DNA of 64,000 nucleotides from Persephonella atlantica (GTDB lineage Bacteria > Aquificota > Aquificia > Aquificales > Hydrogenothermaceae). The notes under the pieces were generated by a model that worked only from the letters and a program-made list of their open reading frames with translations, was not told where the DNA came from and made no database searches. Both the position numbers and the translations under genes were made by a program. This document shows positions 8,579 through 18,023 of this stretch, in pieces (the stretch's first letter is position 1; the number at the start of each line of letters is the position of its first letter). Where the stretch lies: contig NZ_JAACYA010000001.1 in NCBI RefSeq assembly GCF_016617615.1, forward strand, positions 372,001 to 436,000, given 5' to 3'.

Positions 8579-10012
8579 ATGATTAACTTACCTATGATAA
8601 TAGGTGGACAGCCTGTAGATAAAAAAGAAAAAATAGATGTTATCTATCCATATACACAGCAGGTAATCGGTCAGGTTCCAAAAGGCTCCCCAGAGGATGT
8701 CAAGAAGGCAGTAGAAAAAGCAAAAATCGGTCTTGAAAAACTGAAAAAACTCAGCTCCTACGAAAAATATAAAATCTTGATGAAAGTTGCCCATCTCTTA
8801 GAACAAAGAAAGGATGAGTTTGCAAAAACCATAGTGTACGAAGTAGGGAAAACCATAAGAGAAGCAAGAACTGAAGTGGAAAGATGTATCTCAACGATAA
8901 TTCTTTCAGCTGAAGAAGCAAAAAGAGTTCATGGAGAATACATCCATATTGACGCAGTTCCCAATGGAGCAGGGAAGAAAGGATTTTATTTTAGAGAGCC
9001 TGCAGGTGTTGTTGCTGCCATAACACCATTTAACTTTCCTCTAAATCTGACTGCCCACAAAATTGCCCCATCAATAGCAGCAGGATGCCCCTTTGTCCTC
9101 AAACCAAGCGAAAGAACACCCCTGTCTCCCATAATGCTGTGTCAGCTTTTTTTAGAGGCAGGAGTTCCTGAAGAAGCAGTATCAATAATCCCCGGCTATG
9201 CTGATGTAGGTCAGGCAATGACAACACATCCTGATGTGAGAGTGGTATCTTTTACAGGAAGTCTGAAGGTTGGAGAGATAATAGCAAGACAGGCAGGCTT
9301 GAAAAAGATAGTGATGGAACTGGGCTCAAACTCAGCTGTTGTTGTAGACAAAGATGCAGACCTTGAAAGGGCAGCAAAAAAATCTGTTTTAGGAGGCTTT
9401 GCTGTAGCAGGACAGGTATGTATATCTGTCCAGAGAGTACTGGTTCATGAGGAGGTTGCAGGAGAGTTTCAACAACTTCTAAAAGAAGAGGTATCAAAGC
9501 TGAAATTTGGAGACCCGATGGATGAAGAAACAGACGTTGGTCCTGTAATAACAGTTGACGAAGTAAACAGAATACAGTCTTGGATACAGGAAGCTGTCCA
9601 AAAAGGGGCTAAAGTGTTAGAAGGAGGAGTATCCTGTGCTGAAGAAAAAACTGTTTTCCAGCCAACAGTTATAACAGATATTCCAGAAGAATCTAAACTG
9701 TTTTACGAGGAAGCGTTTGCCCCTGTTGTAACAGTAAAAAAATTCAAAGATATAGACCTGGCCATAAAATTAGTTAACAAATCCAATTACGGTCTTCAGG
9801 TAGGAGTATTTACAAACAATCTGAAAAATGCATGGAAGTTCATACAGCAGGCAGAAGTAGGCGGGGTTATAATAAATGATATACCTACATTCAGGGCTGA
9901 CAATATGCCGTATGGAGGTGTAAAGGGAAGCGGAATTGGAAGGGAAGGTCCAAAATTTGCCATTGAGGATTACACAGAGATAAAGATGGTGGTTTTTGAC
10001 CTTAATGCTTAA
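8579..10012 (+). CDS. NAD(P)-dependent aldehyde dehydrogenase
   Basis: ALDH-superfamily oxidoreductase (477 residues) converting an aldehyde to its acid. Catalytic residues are Cys281 (GQVCISVQR) and Glu247 (VMELGSNS), with Asn152 in TPFNFP and Lys175 in LKPSER. The C-terminal pattern resembles the lactaldehyde / non-phosphorylating glyceraldehyde-3-phosphate / succinate-semialdehyde group, but the substrate cannot be fixed. GGGAGGTCAGG precedes ATG. It might supply D-glycerate from glyceraldehyde for the nearby osmolyte genes, which is speculation. It is followed by the separately controlled glnB-glnA unit. Confidence 0.88.
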   Translation: MINLPMIIGGQPVDKKEKIDVIYPYTQQVIGQVPKGSPEDVKKAVEKAKIGLEKLKKLSSYEKYKILMKVAHLLEQRKDEFAKTIVYEVGKTIREARTEVERCISTIILSAEEAKRVHGEYIHIDAVPNGAGKKGFYFREPAGVVAAITPFNFPLNLTAHKIAPSIAAGCPFVLKPSERTPLSPIMLCQLFLEAGVPEEAVSIIPGYADVGQAMTTHPDVRVVSFTGSLKVGEIIARQAGLKKIVMELGSNSAVVVDKDADLERAAKKSVLGGFAVAGQVCISVQRVLVHEEVAGEFQQLLKEEVSKLKFGDPMDEETDVGPVITVDEVNRIQSWIQEAVQKGAKVLEGGVSCAEEKTVFQPTVITDIPEESKLFYEEAFAPVVTVKKFKDIDLAIKLVNKSNYGLQVGVFTNNLKNAWKFIQQAEVGGVIINDIPTFRADNMPYGGVKGSGIGREGPKFAIEDYTEIKMVVFDLNA

Positions 10013-10017
10013 AATAA

Positions 10018-10033
10018 GTGCACAAAATTGCAC
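10018..10033. promoter_or_regulatory. Palindrome upstream of glnB, possible enhancer site
   Basis: Perfect inverted repeat GTGCA-6 nt-TGCAC, five bases after the aldehyde dehydrogenase stop and about 95 bases upstream of the predicted sigma-54 transcription start. The half-sites and the AAAAT core recall the NtrC consensus TGCAC-TAAAA-TGGTGCA, but the arms are about 3 bases closer together. Position fits an upstream activating site for a sigma-54 enhancer-binding protein. Which regulator binds is inference. Confidence 0.5.
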
Positions 10034-10084
10034 ACAAAATATGCATAAAAATATTAATAATGTGTTATAAAAGCTGTTAAAATT

Positions 10085-10100
10085 TGGCAAAAAAATTGCT
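10085..10100 (+). promoter_or_regulatory. Sigma-54 promoter of glnB-glnA
   Basis: TTGGCAAAAAAATTGC matches the -24/-12 consensus TTGGCAC-N5-TTGC: the invariant GG (10086-10087) and GC (10098-10099) are separated by exactly 10 bases. Predicted transcription start is about 10111, leaving a 17-base leader to the glnB ATG with its SD. Promoters of this class on glnB/glnA are well known in nitrogen-regulated bacteria. Confidence 0.85.
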
Positions 10101-10127
10101 TAATAAATTAAGAAATGGAGGTTGTAG

Positions 10128-10466
<339 letters not shown>

Positions 10467-10493
10467 ATAAAATAACCTTAGGAGGTTTTTTAG

Positions 10494-11921
10494 ATGGCTA
10501 TGATTCAGTGCCAGACACCGGATGATGTTTTAAGAGTAATCTCTGAAAAAGGGATTGTTTTTATTGACCTGAAGTTTTCTGACCCATTCGGTCAGTGGCA
10601 ACACCTTACTATCCCAGCCCATGAATTTTCAGCAGAGAGCTTTGAAAATGGAATTCCTTTTGACGGTTCTTCTATCAGAGGATGGAAGGGTATTCAGGAA
10701 TCTGACATGCTTCTCATTCCAGACCCAAAATCTGCATTTATTGACCCATTTATTGAAGACCCAACAATCTCACTGGTCTGTGATGTTGAAGACCCTATCA
10801 CAAGAGAGCCTTACAACAGAGACCCAAGACAGATAGCAAAAAAGGCCATTGAGTTCCTCAAGTCAACAGGCATCGGTGATATTGCTTACTTTGGACCGGA
10901 AGCAGAGTTTTTCATCTTTGATGACATCAAATTTGTTAACGGTCCAAACATTGCCTACTACGAAATAGACTCTATTGAAGGATGGTGGAACACTGCAAGG
11001 GAAGAGATGCCTAACCTTGGATACAAAACACCTTACAAGAGAGGATACTTCCCTGTTCCTCCACTGGACAAAATGGCTGAAATCAGAAGGGATATGGTCA
11101 AAACATTAGAAGAGGTTGGAATAACAGTAGAGAGAGAGCACCACGAGGTTGGAACAGCTGGACAGGGAGAGATTAACTTCAGATTCTCAGACCTTGTTAC
11201 AACAGGAGACAACGTTCTCAAATACAAATATGTGCTGAGAAATGTTGGATACAGACACGGAAAGTTCGTAACATTCCTTCCAAAACCAATCGCAGGAGAC
11301 AACGGTTCAGGAATGCACACACACTTTTCCATCTGGAAAGGTGGAGAGAACATGTTTGCAGGAGACCAGTATGCAGGACTTTCTGAAGTTGCACTGTACG
11401 CAATAGGCGGTATCATAAAACACGGAAAGGCAATTGCAGCATTTACAAACCCAACAACAAACTCCTACCACAGACTTGTCCCCGGATTTGAGGCACCTGT
11501 AAGACTTGCTTACTCTGCAAGAAACAGGTCGGCAGCTATCAGAATACCTATGGGCTCAGCCTCTCCAAAGGCAAAGAGAATTGAGGTAAGATTCCCAGAT
11601 GCTTCCTCTAACCCATACCTCGCATTTACAGCACTTTTAATGGCAGCTATAGACGGAATTGAAAACAAAATCCATCCAGGGGAACCATTAGACAAAGATA
11701 TATACTCTCTCCCACCTGAAGAACTTGCAAATGTTCCATCAACTCCTGCTTCACTGCAGGAAGCCATTGATGCCCTTAAGGAAGATATGGAATTCCTCAC
11801 AAAAGGCGGTGTAATGGATGAGGACTTCATCAACATGTGGATAGAAACAAAGCAGGAAGAAGTTGATGCTATCAGACTTGTTCCTCATCCAAAAGAGTTT
11901 GAACTTTACTACGATATTTAA
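10494..11921 (+). CDS. glnA: Glutamine synthetase, type I
   Basis: Dodecameric enzyme forming glutamine from glutamate, ammonia and ATP. The 475-residue length, beta-Asp50-type motif near the N terminus (PFDGSSIRGW), metal and ATP motifs (HHEVGTAGQGEI, NGSGMHTHFS), and NRSAAIRIP all fit GSI. The adenylylation-site tyrosine is conserved as Tyr404 in IYSLPPEE, so GlnE-type control is possible, although no glnE is present here. Good SD AGGAGG. Co-transcribed with glnB; a G6/C6 hairpin follows the stop. Confidence 0.97.
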   Translation: MAMIQCQTPDDVLRVISEKGIVFIDLKFSDPFGQWQHLTIPAHEFSAESFENGIPFDGSSIRGWKGIQESDMLLIPDPKSAFIDPFIEDPTISLVCDVEDPITREPYNRDPRQIAKKAIEFLKSTGIGDIAYFGPEAEFFIFDDIKFVNGPNIAYYEIDSIEGWWNTAREEMPNLGYKTPYKRGYFPVPPLDKMAEIRRDMVKTLEEVGITVEREHHEVGTAGQGEINFRFSDLVTTGDNVLKYKYVLRNVGYRHGKFVTFLPKPIAGDNGSGMHTHFSIWKGGENMFAGDQYAGLSEVALYAIGGIIKHGKAIAAFTNPTTNSYHRLVPGFEAPVRLAYSARNRSAAIRIPMGSASPKAKRIEVRFPDASSNPYLAFTALLMAAIDGIENKIHPGEPLDKDIYSLPPEELANVPSTPASLQEAIDALKEDMEFLTKGGVMDEDFINMWIETKQEEVDAIRLVPHPKEFELYYDI

Positions 11922-11931
11922 CACATTTTTT

Positions 11932-11949
11932 GGGGGGTTACCCCCCTTT
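11932..11949 (+). terminator. Hairpin terminator after glnA
   Basis: Six G, TTA, six C, then TTT, starting 10 bases after the glnA stop. The stem is strong; the U-tract is short (UUUC), so termination may be partial. Confidence 0.7.
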
Positions 11950-11976
11950 CATATCCTTATTTATTTTTAGTATAAT
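11948..11976 (+). promoter_or_regulatory. Possible sigma-70-type promoter for the PilZ gene
   Basis: TTCATA, 17 bases, TATAAT (11971-11976), giving a start near 11983 and a leader of about 17 bases before the TTG codon at 12000. The -35 matches 4 of 6 consensus positions and overlaps the tail of the glnA terminator. Confidence 0.45.
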
Positions 11977-11999
11977 TTCTATAAAAACAGGAAAAAAAT

Positions 12000-13043
12000 T
12001 TGGAAGACAAAGTAGCTGCTATTCAGTCTTTTCGTGCTGCAACAGATACAAAAACAACAGAGCTGTTAATTCTTATTTTTATTATATTGTTCCTCATTGT
12101 TACATTTCTGTTTATACTGAACTTCCGTAAAGCTCTAAAAGCAAAATTTCTAAAAAAATTATTCATGAAAACAATAAAAGAGAAAGGTCTATCAGAAAAA
12201 GCAGGTGATATCTTGTGGAAATATTCCACTAAACTTGGACGGGATCCATTTCTTACCCTTGAAGTTAAAGCATCTTTTGAAAAAGCTATAGATCTGTATG
12301 TTCAGGAAAATCCTGACTACGATGAAAAACTGATACAGGATACAAGAAAGAAGTTAGGATTTGATTTTGTTCCTTCTTTTATTCCTTTAAGTTCAACAAA
12401 AGATATAGATGTTTTTCAAAGCGGTAGACTTACATATCAGGACAAAACATTCAACACGTCACTTTATGACAAAGATGAAAGATTCATGTACTGGCTTCTC
12501 ATTGATGTATCAAATCCACCGGACCTGAAAGAAAAAACAGTCAAAATACAGTTTCTCAGAAGAGATGATGCCATTTATGTTATGGAAGGTACTGTCTCTG
12601 AAATTATAACAGAAGGGGAAAAAACAGTACTCAAAATTCCCCACCACTCAGAACTGAAAAGAATCCAGAGAAGACAGTACGCAAGAATAGAAGTTGATAT
12701 GCCAGTAAGTGTTGGAAGGATATCTGAGAACAGCTCAGAAGTAAAATGGCTGGAAGGAAATGCAAAAGATATCAGTGCAGGTGGGATGAGAATCTGTATA
12801 CCAGCATCCCAAAGAATAAAGTTTAACCTGTCTATCGGAACAGAAATATGGCTGAATTTCTCACTTGAGGGAAGAGATTTTCAGCTTAAAGGGACCGTTG
12901 TTAACATTCTAGAAAGAAAAACAACTATCTGTTACGGTATTAAATTCAGTAACATTAAGAGCAAGGAAGAAACCCATATAATAAACTTCGTTAAAAAACA
13001 GCAACAGAAAATGAGGAATCTCGCAAAACAGAGGATAAGATAA
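12000..13043 (+). CDS. Membrane-anchored PilZ (c-di-GMP receptor) protein
   Basis: Probable c-di-GMP effector of the YcgR type. Residues about 19-42 form one transmembrane helix; a cytoplasmic region follows, with a YcgR-N-like beta domain around 125-215 and a C-terminal PilZ domain around 220-325. Both PilZ ligand signatures are intact: RxxxR as RRQYAR and the D-x-S-x-x-G turn as DISAGG. The start is TTG with a modest SD (CAGGA) 8 bases upstream; no ATG lies before the membrane helix, which supports the TTG. Targets could be flagellar motility or surface structures; nothing local fixes this. Confidence 0.82.
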   Translation: MEDKVAAIQSFRAATDTKTTELLILIFIILFLIVTFLFILNFRKALKAKFLKKLFMKTIKEKGLSEKAGDILWKYSTKLGRDPFLTLEVKASFEKAIDLYVQENPDYDEKLIQDTRKKLGFDFVPSFIPLSSTKDIDVFQSGRLTYQDKTFNTSLYDKDERFMYWLLIDVSNPPDLKEKTVKIQFLRRDDAIYVMEGTVSEIITEGEKTVLKIPHHSELKRIQRRQYARIEVDMPVSVGRISENSSEVKWLEGNAKDISAGGMRICIPASQRIKFNLSIGTEIWLNFSLEGRDFQLKGTVVNILERKTTICYGIKFSNIKSKEETHIINFVKKQQQKMRNLAKQRIR

Positions 13044-13103
13044 ATATTCACAAAGAATTAAAAAGACAATATATTTATATAAATAAAGAAGGGGTGGGAT
13101 TAC

Positions 13104-14069
13104 GTGCAGGGAACATTAAAATCCATTCTCATTATTATTACATTTCTATTTTTGCACTCCTGTATCAATTATGAAAATCTTGATACAGATGAACTGGAAA
13201 TCCTTTACCAGAAGAAAAAAGACCCTGCAATTTTACCTATTCTGTGTAAGAAGTATTACAAAAAATTTCAGAAGGAGTATCTCAAAGAAGACTACATAAG
13301 AAAACAACCAGCCGAGTACAAAGCAAAAACAGTCAAATACTGTAAACTCTCCTACCAGGAAAACAGGGATATAAACTCTGCAAAAATACTTGAGAGGCTC
13401 TACTTATCAAACTATGTCAACCTGCACAGGGATTTTCTTTATTTCCTATACTGGGCTTATAAAGCAAACGATACAGAAGTTATAGACACTTTCGTAAAGT
13501 CAGACTCAAAAATATTTGCCACACTTGAGCACACAGACACGCTTCTTGATTATCTAACAACAGGGATGAAAGACCTGTTAGACGACGAAGTTATACACAG
13601 ATTTACAGTAACGAAAAAGATGCTCCATTACTACATAAAAAATCTTGAAGGCATAAAAAGTTCATGGCTGTTCTTTACAAATAAGGAATATATTCTGGAG
13701 TACTTTCAGGAGTTAGAGAAGGCATTTGGACAGCTGATAAATGACATGAAAAGAAACAGATACATAATACGGGAAGTAAAAAGGAATTTCAGTCTGTACA
13801 AGACACGAGGACAGATTAAAGATACGAGAGCAAAGGTGTACCTTAGAATAATAGAAAATCTGAAAGCATTAATAAGAATCAACATAGACGATTTTTATCT
13901 GTTTTTAGGAAGAAAAGAGACCCTCAGTAAGGAAATATCCACCGCTATGAACATACAGAGAAAAGATCAGTCTATGCTCAAAGATATATCTCCTATCATA
14001 AAAAGATTTATTGAGGAGAAGAATAAATACATAAAAATGTACAACAAATATTTTGAAGAGGTTCGGTAG
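13104..14069 (+). CDS. Predicted lipoprotein, unknown function
   Basis: A 321-residue protein with no family I recognise. The N terminus is a lipoprotein signal: hydrophobic stretch then lipobox L-H-S-C with Cys20, so it should be lipidated and lie on the outer side of the inner membrane or in the outer membrane. The rest is highly helical and rich in Lys, Tyr, Asp and Glu, with weak TPR-like spacing at the start. Start is GTG after GGGGTGGGA. Its TAG stop shares a base with the GTG of the TPR gene, indicating coupled translation and a joint role. Confidence 0.75.
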   Translation: MQGTLKSILIIITFLFLHSCINYENLDTDELEILYQKKKDPAILPILCKKYYKKFQKEYLKEDYIRKQPAEYKAKTVKYCKLSYQENRDINSAKILERLYLSNYVNLHRDFLYFLYWAYKANDTEVIDTFVKSDSKIFATLEHTDTLLDYLTTGMKDLLDDEVIHRFTVTKKMLHYYIKNLEGIKSSWLFFTNKEYILEYFQELEKAFGQLINDMKRNRYIIREVKRNFSLYKTRGQIKDTRAKVYLRIIENLKALIRINIDDFYLFLGRKETLSKEISTAMNIQRKDQSMLKDISPIIKRFIEEKNKYIKMYNKYFEEVR

Positions 14070-16681
14070 TGAAAGGGCTCAGCAGGAATACTAGAATTCT
14101 TCTAATACTTCTTGCCGTATCTATTGCCGTATTTTTTGCAATCCACTTACTGGAAGAAAAAGAAATATACGAACTGTCAAAAGAGATGGTAAAGGAAGGA
14201 GAAAAATACTATCAAAAAAAGGAGTACAAGAAGGCCAAACTATTTTTTGATAGAGCTCTGAAAAGGTACAACGATCTGATAATTTTGAAAATTATCAGAA
14301 AAGATGAGATACAGAAATTAAAAGAAAGAATAGAAAATGACCCTATTCTCCAGAAGGTTGCCAAAGGTTTTATCTATTACAATGGAAAATGGGTCAATGA
14401 GAAACAGTTAGAAGCACTTATGAAAGAAAAAAGAAGACTAAAACAGAAAATTGACATATATCTGAAAACAGCAAAGTTTTTTGGCTCTATAGAAGACATT
14501 GAAAACAACATAACTATATACCAGAATGCTGTCAAAGAAATAGAAAAATCCCCTTTCAATAATGACACAGAGATAAAACAGTTAAAGGGAAAACTGATAG
14601 GGAAAATTATCTTCCTCTCAAAAGAGGCTGCAAAAAAATATAAACAGCAGGGAAATCTTGAAAAGGCAGCTTACTATTACGAGCTTGTACTGAAATACAC
14701 AGATCAGCCTTCGCTAAAAGAAAAACTGTTTGAGATATACATGAAAAATATCGATGAGTACACAGCGGAGGGAAAGTATATAAAAGCACTGGAAACAGCA
14801 CTGAAGGCAAAAAAACTCCATATTAACGACAGCGTGGTTTTACCAAAGATAGACTATCTGTTATCTAAGATAGATACAGAAGAGATACTCTCCCGGAAAA
14901 TAGAAGATCCTTATATTTATCTGGCTCTTGCAAAAAAATCATACGACAGATTTGATATCTTGGAGGCACAGAGACTTGTTGAAAAATCCCTCAATCTAAA
15001 TCCAGACAATGTAGAAGCAGTTATCCTTTATGGAAAAATTCTGTTTACAACAGGTGAGTATGAAAAAGCGGAAAAACTGGTAAAGGAAGCCATATCAAAG
15101 TATGGGGAAAATCCTGAGGCTTTGTTAATACTGGGAAACATATATTTGAAAAAAGGAGACTTTAAGAATGCCATACTGTATCTACAAAAGGTAAGCAACA
15201 ATAAAAAAGTAAAGGACAGACTATTTGAGGCTTACAAAAAATTAGGAATTTTAAAGCTAAAAGAAGGAAATCTAAAAGAGGCTAAGGATTATCTATCTAA
15301 AGCCCTTGATATAAAAGACGATCCTCAGGTTTACTTTTCTTTAGGGGAAGTATACTTTTCCACTAAGGAGTTTAAAAAAGCTGAAAAGTCCTATATGAAT
15401 GCATTAAAAATTGATCCTTCACTTAAGAAAAATGTAAAAAACAGACTCTCAATCATATACTTTGAACTTGGGAAAAGGGAAAAAAACAAAAATAAATGCT
15501 CTCAGGCAGTTAACTATTTTAAAAAAGCCATCACCTATGGAGGTGAAAACTCAAAGATTATACTTCTGATAGCAGAATGCTATGAAAAGATAGGAAACAC
15601 AGAAAAGGCTCTCGCATACTATGGGAAATTAAAAAACCAGAGACTAAAGGAAAAGGAAGCTGTTTTATATTTGAAATTGGGAGAGGAAGCATTCAAAAAG
15701 AAAAAGTACTTTACAGCTTTAAAAAACTTTAAAAGGGCAATTAGCTTAGATAAAACACTTGAGAAAAAATTAAAAAGCAACATTGTTTCTTCATATGTTC
15801 AGATAGGTAAAATATACTACAGTCAGGGAAAGTATGAAAAAGCCATACAGTATTTTCTTAAAGCAACAAAAATAGACCAATCACAGAAAGAAAAACTGAG
15901 AGAATATATGTTTGATACATACCTTACCCTTGGGAAAAAATATTTCAACTCAGGCATGTACTCAACAGCATTTGACTATCTAAAGAAAGCTGAAAAGATA
16001 AAACCTGACAGTAAAAGTTTGCTCTCCTACTTAGGGGAAATATACCTTGTAGAAAACAATTACAAAAAGGCTGCCCAGTACTTTGAGAAATATATATCAA
16101 AATATGGGAAAAATCCGGAAATTATTTCCAGACTTGCAACAATATATGCAAAATTAGGAAACCTGAAAAAAGCAAAGAATTATGCAGAGGAAATCTTAAA
16201 CAGTTCTAAGCATAGCGGACTTGCTTACTACATAATGGGAGCCTACAGCCTGTACTATGAGAAAAATACAGTCAACGCTCTCCAGTTTTTCCTGAAAGCA
16301 GAAAACAGAGGATACAAAAAAGGAGAACTTTACTACTATATGGGAAGGATATACTACAGCAAAGGCAATTATTTAAGGGCAATAACATATTTGACAAAAG
16401 CTATAGAAAAAGGGTACAGAAAAGAAAATGTATACTTTCTAAGAGCCATTTCTTATCTAAAACTTAAAGATTACCGGAAAGCCATAAACGACCTGACAGC
16501 AGTTATAAAATTAAATCCAGAAAATGCAAAGGCATACTATCTGAGAGGAAAGCTGTACTATGAGCACGGTAACTATGTTAAGGGGGAATACAGGAAAGCC
16601 ATAGAAGATTTGGAAAAGGCAGCTTCCATGGGGGTAAAAGAAGCTGCTGCTTTATTAGATGAAGCAAGATCAAAGAGGTAG
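14069..16681 (+). CDS. Large membrane-anchored TPR-repeat protein
   Basis: An 870-residue protein with one N-terminal transmembrane helix (about residues 8-26) and a long array of roughly 15 or more tetratricopeptide repeats to the C terminus (recurring pattern like YYQKKEYKKAKLFF-A and NPENAKAYYLRGKLYYEHG). It is a scaffold facing the periplasm if the N terminus is inside. It has no catalytic motif. The GTG start overlaps the preceding lipoprotein stop by one base; the next gene starts 3 bases after its stop. TPR plus lipoprotein pairs are common in envelope assembly or motility systems, but the actual partner is unknown. Confidence 0.85.
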   Translation: MKGLSRNTRILLILLAVSIAVFFAIHLLEEKEIYELSKEMVKEGEKYYQKKEYKKAKLFFDRALKRYNDLIILKIIRKDEIQKLKERIENDPILQKVAKGFIYYNGKWVNEKQLEALMKEKRRLKQKIDIYLKTAKFFGSIEDIENNITIYQNAVKEIEKSPFNNDTEIKQLKGKLIGKIIFLSKEAAKKYKQQGNLEKAAYYYELVLKYTDQPSLKEKLFEIYMKNIDEYTAEGKYIKALETALKAKKLHINDSVVLPKIDYLLSKIDTEEILSRKIEDPYIYLALAKKSYDRFDILEAQRLVEKSLNLNPDNVEAVILYGKILFTTGEYEKAEKLVKEAISKYGENPEALLILGNIYLKKGDFKNAILYLQKVSNNKKVKDRLFEAYKKLGILKLKEGNLKEAKDYLSKALDIKDDPQVYFSLGEVYFSTKEFKKAEKSYMNALKIDPSLKKNVKNRLSIIYFELGKREKNKNKCSQAVNYFKKAITYGGENSKIILLIAECYEKIGNTEKALAYYGKLKNQRLKEKEAVLYLKLGEEAFKKKKYFTALKNFKRAISLDKTLEKKLKSNIVSSYVQIGKIYYSQGKYEKAIQYFLKATKIDQSQKEKLREYMFDTYLTLGKKYFNSGMYSTAFDYLKKAEKIKPDSKSLLSYLGEIYLVENNYKKAAQYFEKYISKYGKNPEIISRLATIYAKLGNLKKAKNYAEEILNSSKHSGLAYYIMGAYSLYYEKNTVNALQFFLKAENRGYKKGELYYYMGRIYYSKGNYLRAITYLTKAIEKGYRKENVYFLRAISYLKLKDYRKAINDLTAVIKLNPENAKAYYLRGKLYYEHGNYVKGEYRKAIEDLEKAASMGVKEAAALLDEARSKR

Positions 16682-16684
16682 AAG

Positions 16685-17350
16685 ATGGAAAAATATTTTA
16701 TTAATGAGCTGAAAAAGGAAGATGCATGGAGACTGTTCAGGATAATCGGAGATTTTGTTGACGGTTTTGAGGTAATGCCTGAGTTTATACCGGCAGTTAC
16801 TTTTTACGGCTCAGCGAGGGTTAAAGAAGGAAACAAGTATTATGAGGCAGCACGAAAGCTGGCAAAAAAATTAGTAGAAAAAGGTTTCTCTATTATCACA
16901 GGGGGCGGTCCCGGGATTATGGAAGCAGGAAACAGAGGGGCAAAAGAAGCAGGAGGAAAGTCAGTTGGACTGAACATAACCCTTCCTATGGAGCAGGTAC
17001 CAAATAAATATGCAACGGTAACAGTCAATTTCAGATATTTCTTTGCCAGAAAGGTTATGTTCAACAAGTATGCCACAGCTTATGTTCTGTTTCCCGGTGG
17101 ATACGGAACTCTTGATGAGCTTACAGAAACCCTTGTTCTGATACAGACAAAGAAACTGAAACCCTTTCCTGTTATCCTGTACGGCAGTGAATACTGGAAT
17201 GGTCTCGTCAGCTGGATAAAAGAAACCGTCCTGACAGGAGAGTACATATCTCCAGAGGATTTTAGCCTTTTTCAGGTTGTTGATGACCTTGATGAGATAG
17301 TTGAGATAATAGTGAACTTCTACTCACAGCATTACGAATATGAAATTTGA
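16685..17350 (+). CDS. LOG-family nucleotide 5'-monophosphate phosphoribohydrolase
   Basis: Rossmann-fold enzyme of the TIGR00730/LOG family, often misnamed lysine decarboxylase. Diagnostic motifs are GGGPGIMEAGNRGA and PGGYGTLDELTE (PGGxGTxxE), which bind the nucleotide phosphate and ribose. Family members release free base from cytokinin or purine nucleotide monophosphates. At 221 residues the size is normal. It lies 3 bases after the TPR gene and overlaps the kinase gene by 11 bases, so it is part of the same transcript. Confidence 0.85.
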   Translation: MEKYFINELKKEDAWRLFRIIGDFVDGFEVMPEFIPAVTFYGSARVKEGNKYYEAARKLAKKLVEKGFSIITGGGPGIMEAGNRGAKEAGGKSVGLNITLPMEQVPNKYATVTVNFRYFFARKVMFNKYATAYVLFPGGYGTLDELTETLVLIQTKKLKPFPVILYGSEYWNGLVSWIKETVLTGEYISPEDFSLFQVVDDLDEIVEIIVNFYSQHYEYEI

Positions 17351-17942
17351 GGATATAAAAGACCAGATAGAGAGCTTAGAAACGGTGGGAAAAGGATGGA
17401 GGGGGATTGTTTACAGAGGAAAGTTTAAAGGTAAAGACCTTGCTTTCAAAGTTGCTTCAGAAGAGCAGTTTATACCAAACATACAGAAAGAAGGAAAGAT
17501 ACTAAAGATTGTTAATCAATATGGAATCGGTGGAAAGCTGTTTCTCACAGGAGAAGACTTTATTGCTTACCAGTTCATACATGGAAAGCCCCTTAAAAAA
17601 GTTATAAATGAAAAAAATGGAAAAATAATCATCTCACAGCTTCTAAAACAGGCAAGGATATTAGACAGACTCAGAATAAACAAAGAAGAGATGCACAGAC
17701 CTTACACAAATGTTTTGGTAGATAACAGTCTCAACGTATATCTGATTGACTTTGAAAGAGCAAGGCAGGGGAAAAACATTCAAAACGTAAACCAGCTGCT
17801 ACATTTTATACTCACAGAAGGATACAGATACCTTCCACCATTTGACAGAGAAAAACTTATTGAGCTTGCAAAAATCTACAAGAAAAATAAAACAGAAGAA
17901 AACTTTAAAAAGATTCTGTCTCTGCTTGACATTGAAGACTGA
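17340..17942 (+). CDS. Minimal atypical protein kinase (COG2112-like)
   Basis: About 200 residues with a kinase-like fold: glycine loop GKGWRGIVY (17-25), lysine Lys37 in LAFKVAS, helix-C glutamate Glu51, and a catalytic-loop region HRPYTNVLV (119-127) followed by DFE (137-139) instead of DFG. The HRD aspartate position is proline, as I recall for the archaeal COG2112 family, so phosphotransfer ability is uncertain. It lacks most of a normal C-lobe. Starts inside the LOG gene. Substrate unknown; RIO/ABC1-like small-molecule or protein kinase activity is possible. Confidence 0.7.
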   Translation: MKFEDIKDQIESLETVGKGWRGIVYRGKFKGKDLAFKVASEEQFIPNIQKEGKILKIVNQYGIGGKLFLTGEDFIAYQFIHGKPLKKVINEKNGKIIISQLLKQARILDRLRINKEEMHRPYTNVLVDNSLNVYLIDFERARQGKNIQNVNQLLHFILTEGYRYLPPFDREKLIELAKIYKKNKTEENFKKILSLLDIED

Positions 17943-18023
17943 TACTCTGATTTATTTCATTTTAATATTTCAGGTGATAGGTCTATAATTGTTAATAAAG
18001 ACTAACTATCAGAGGAGGAGCAG

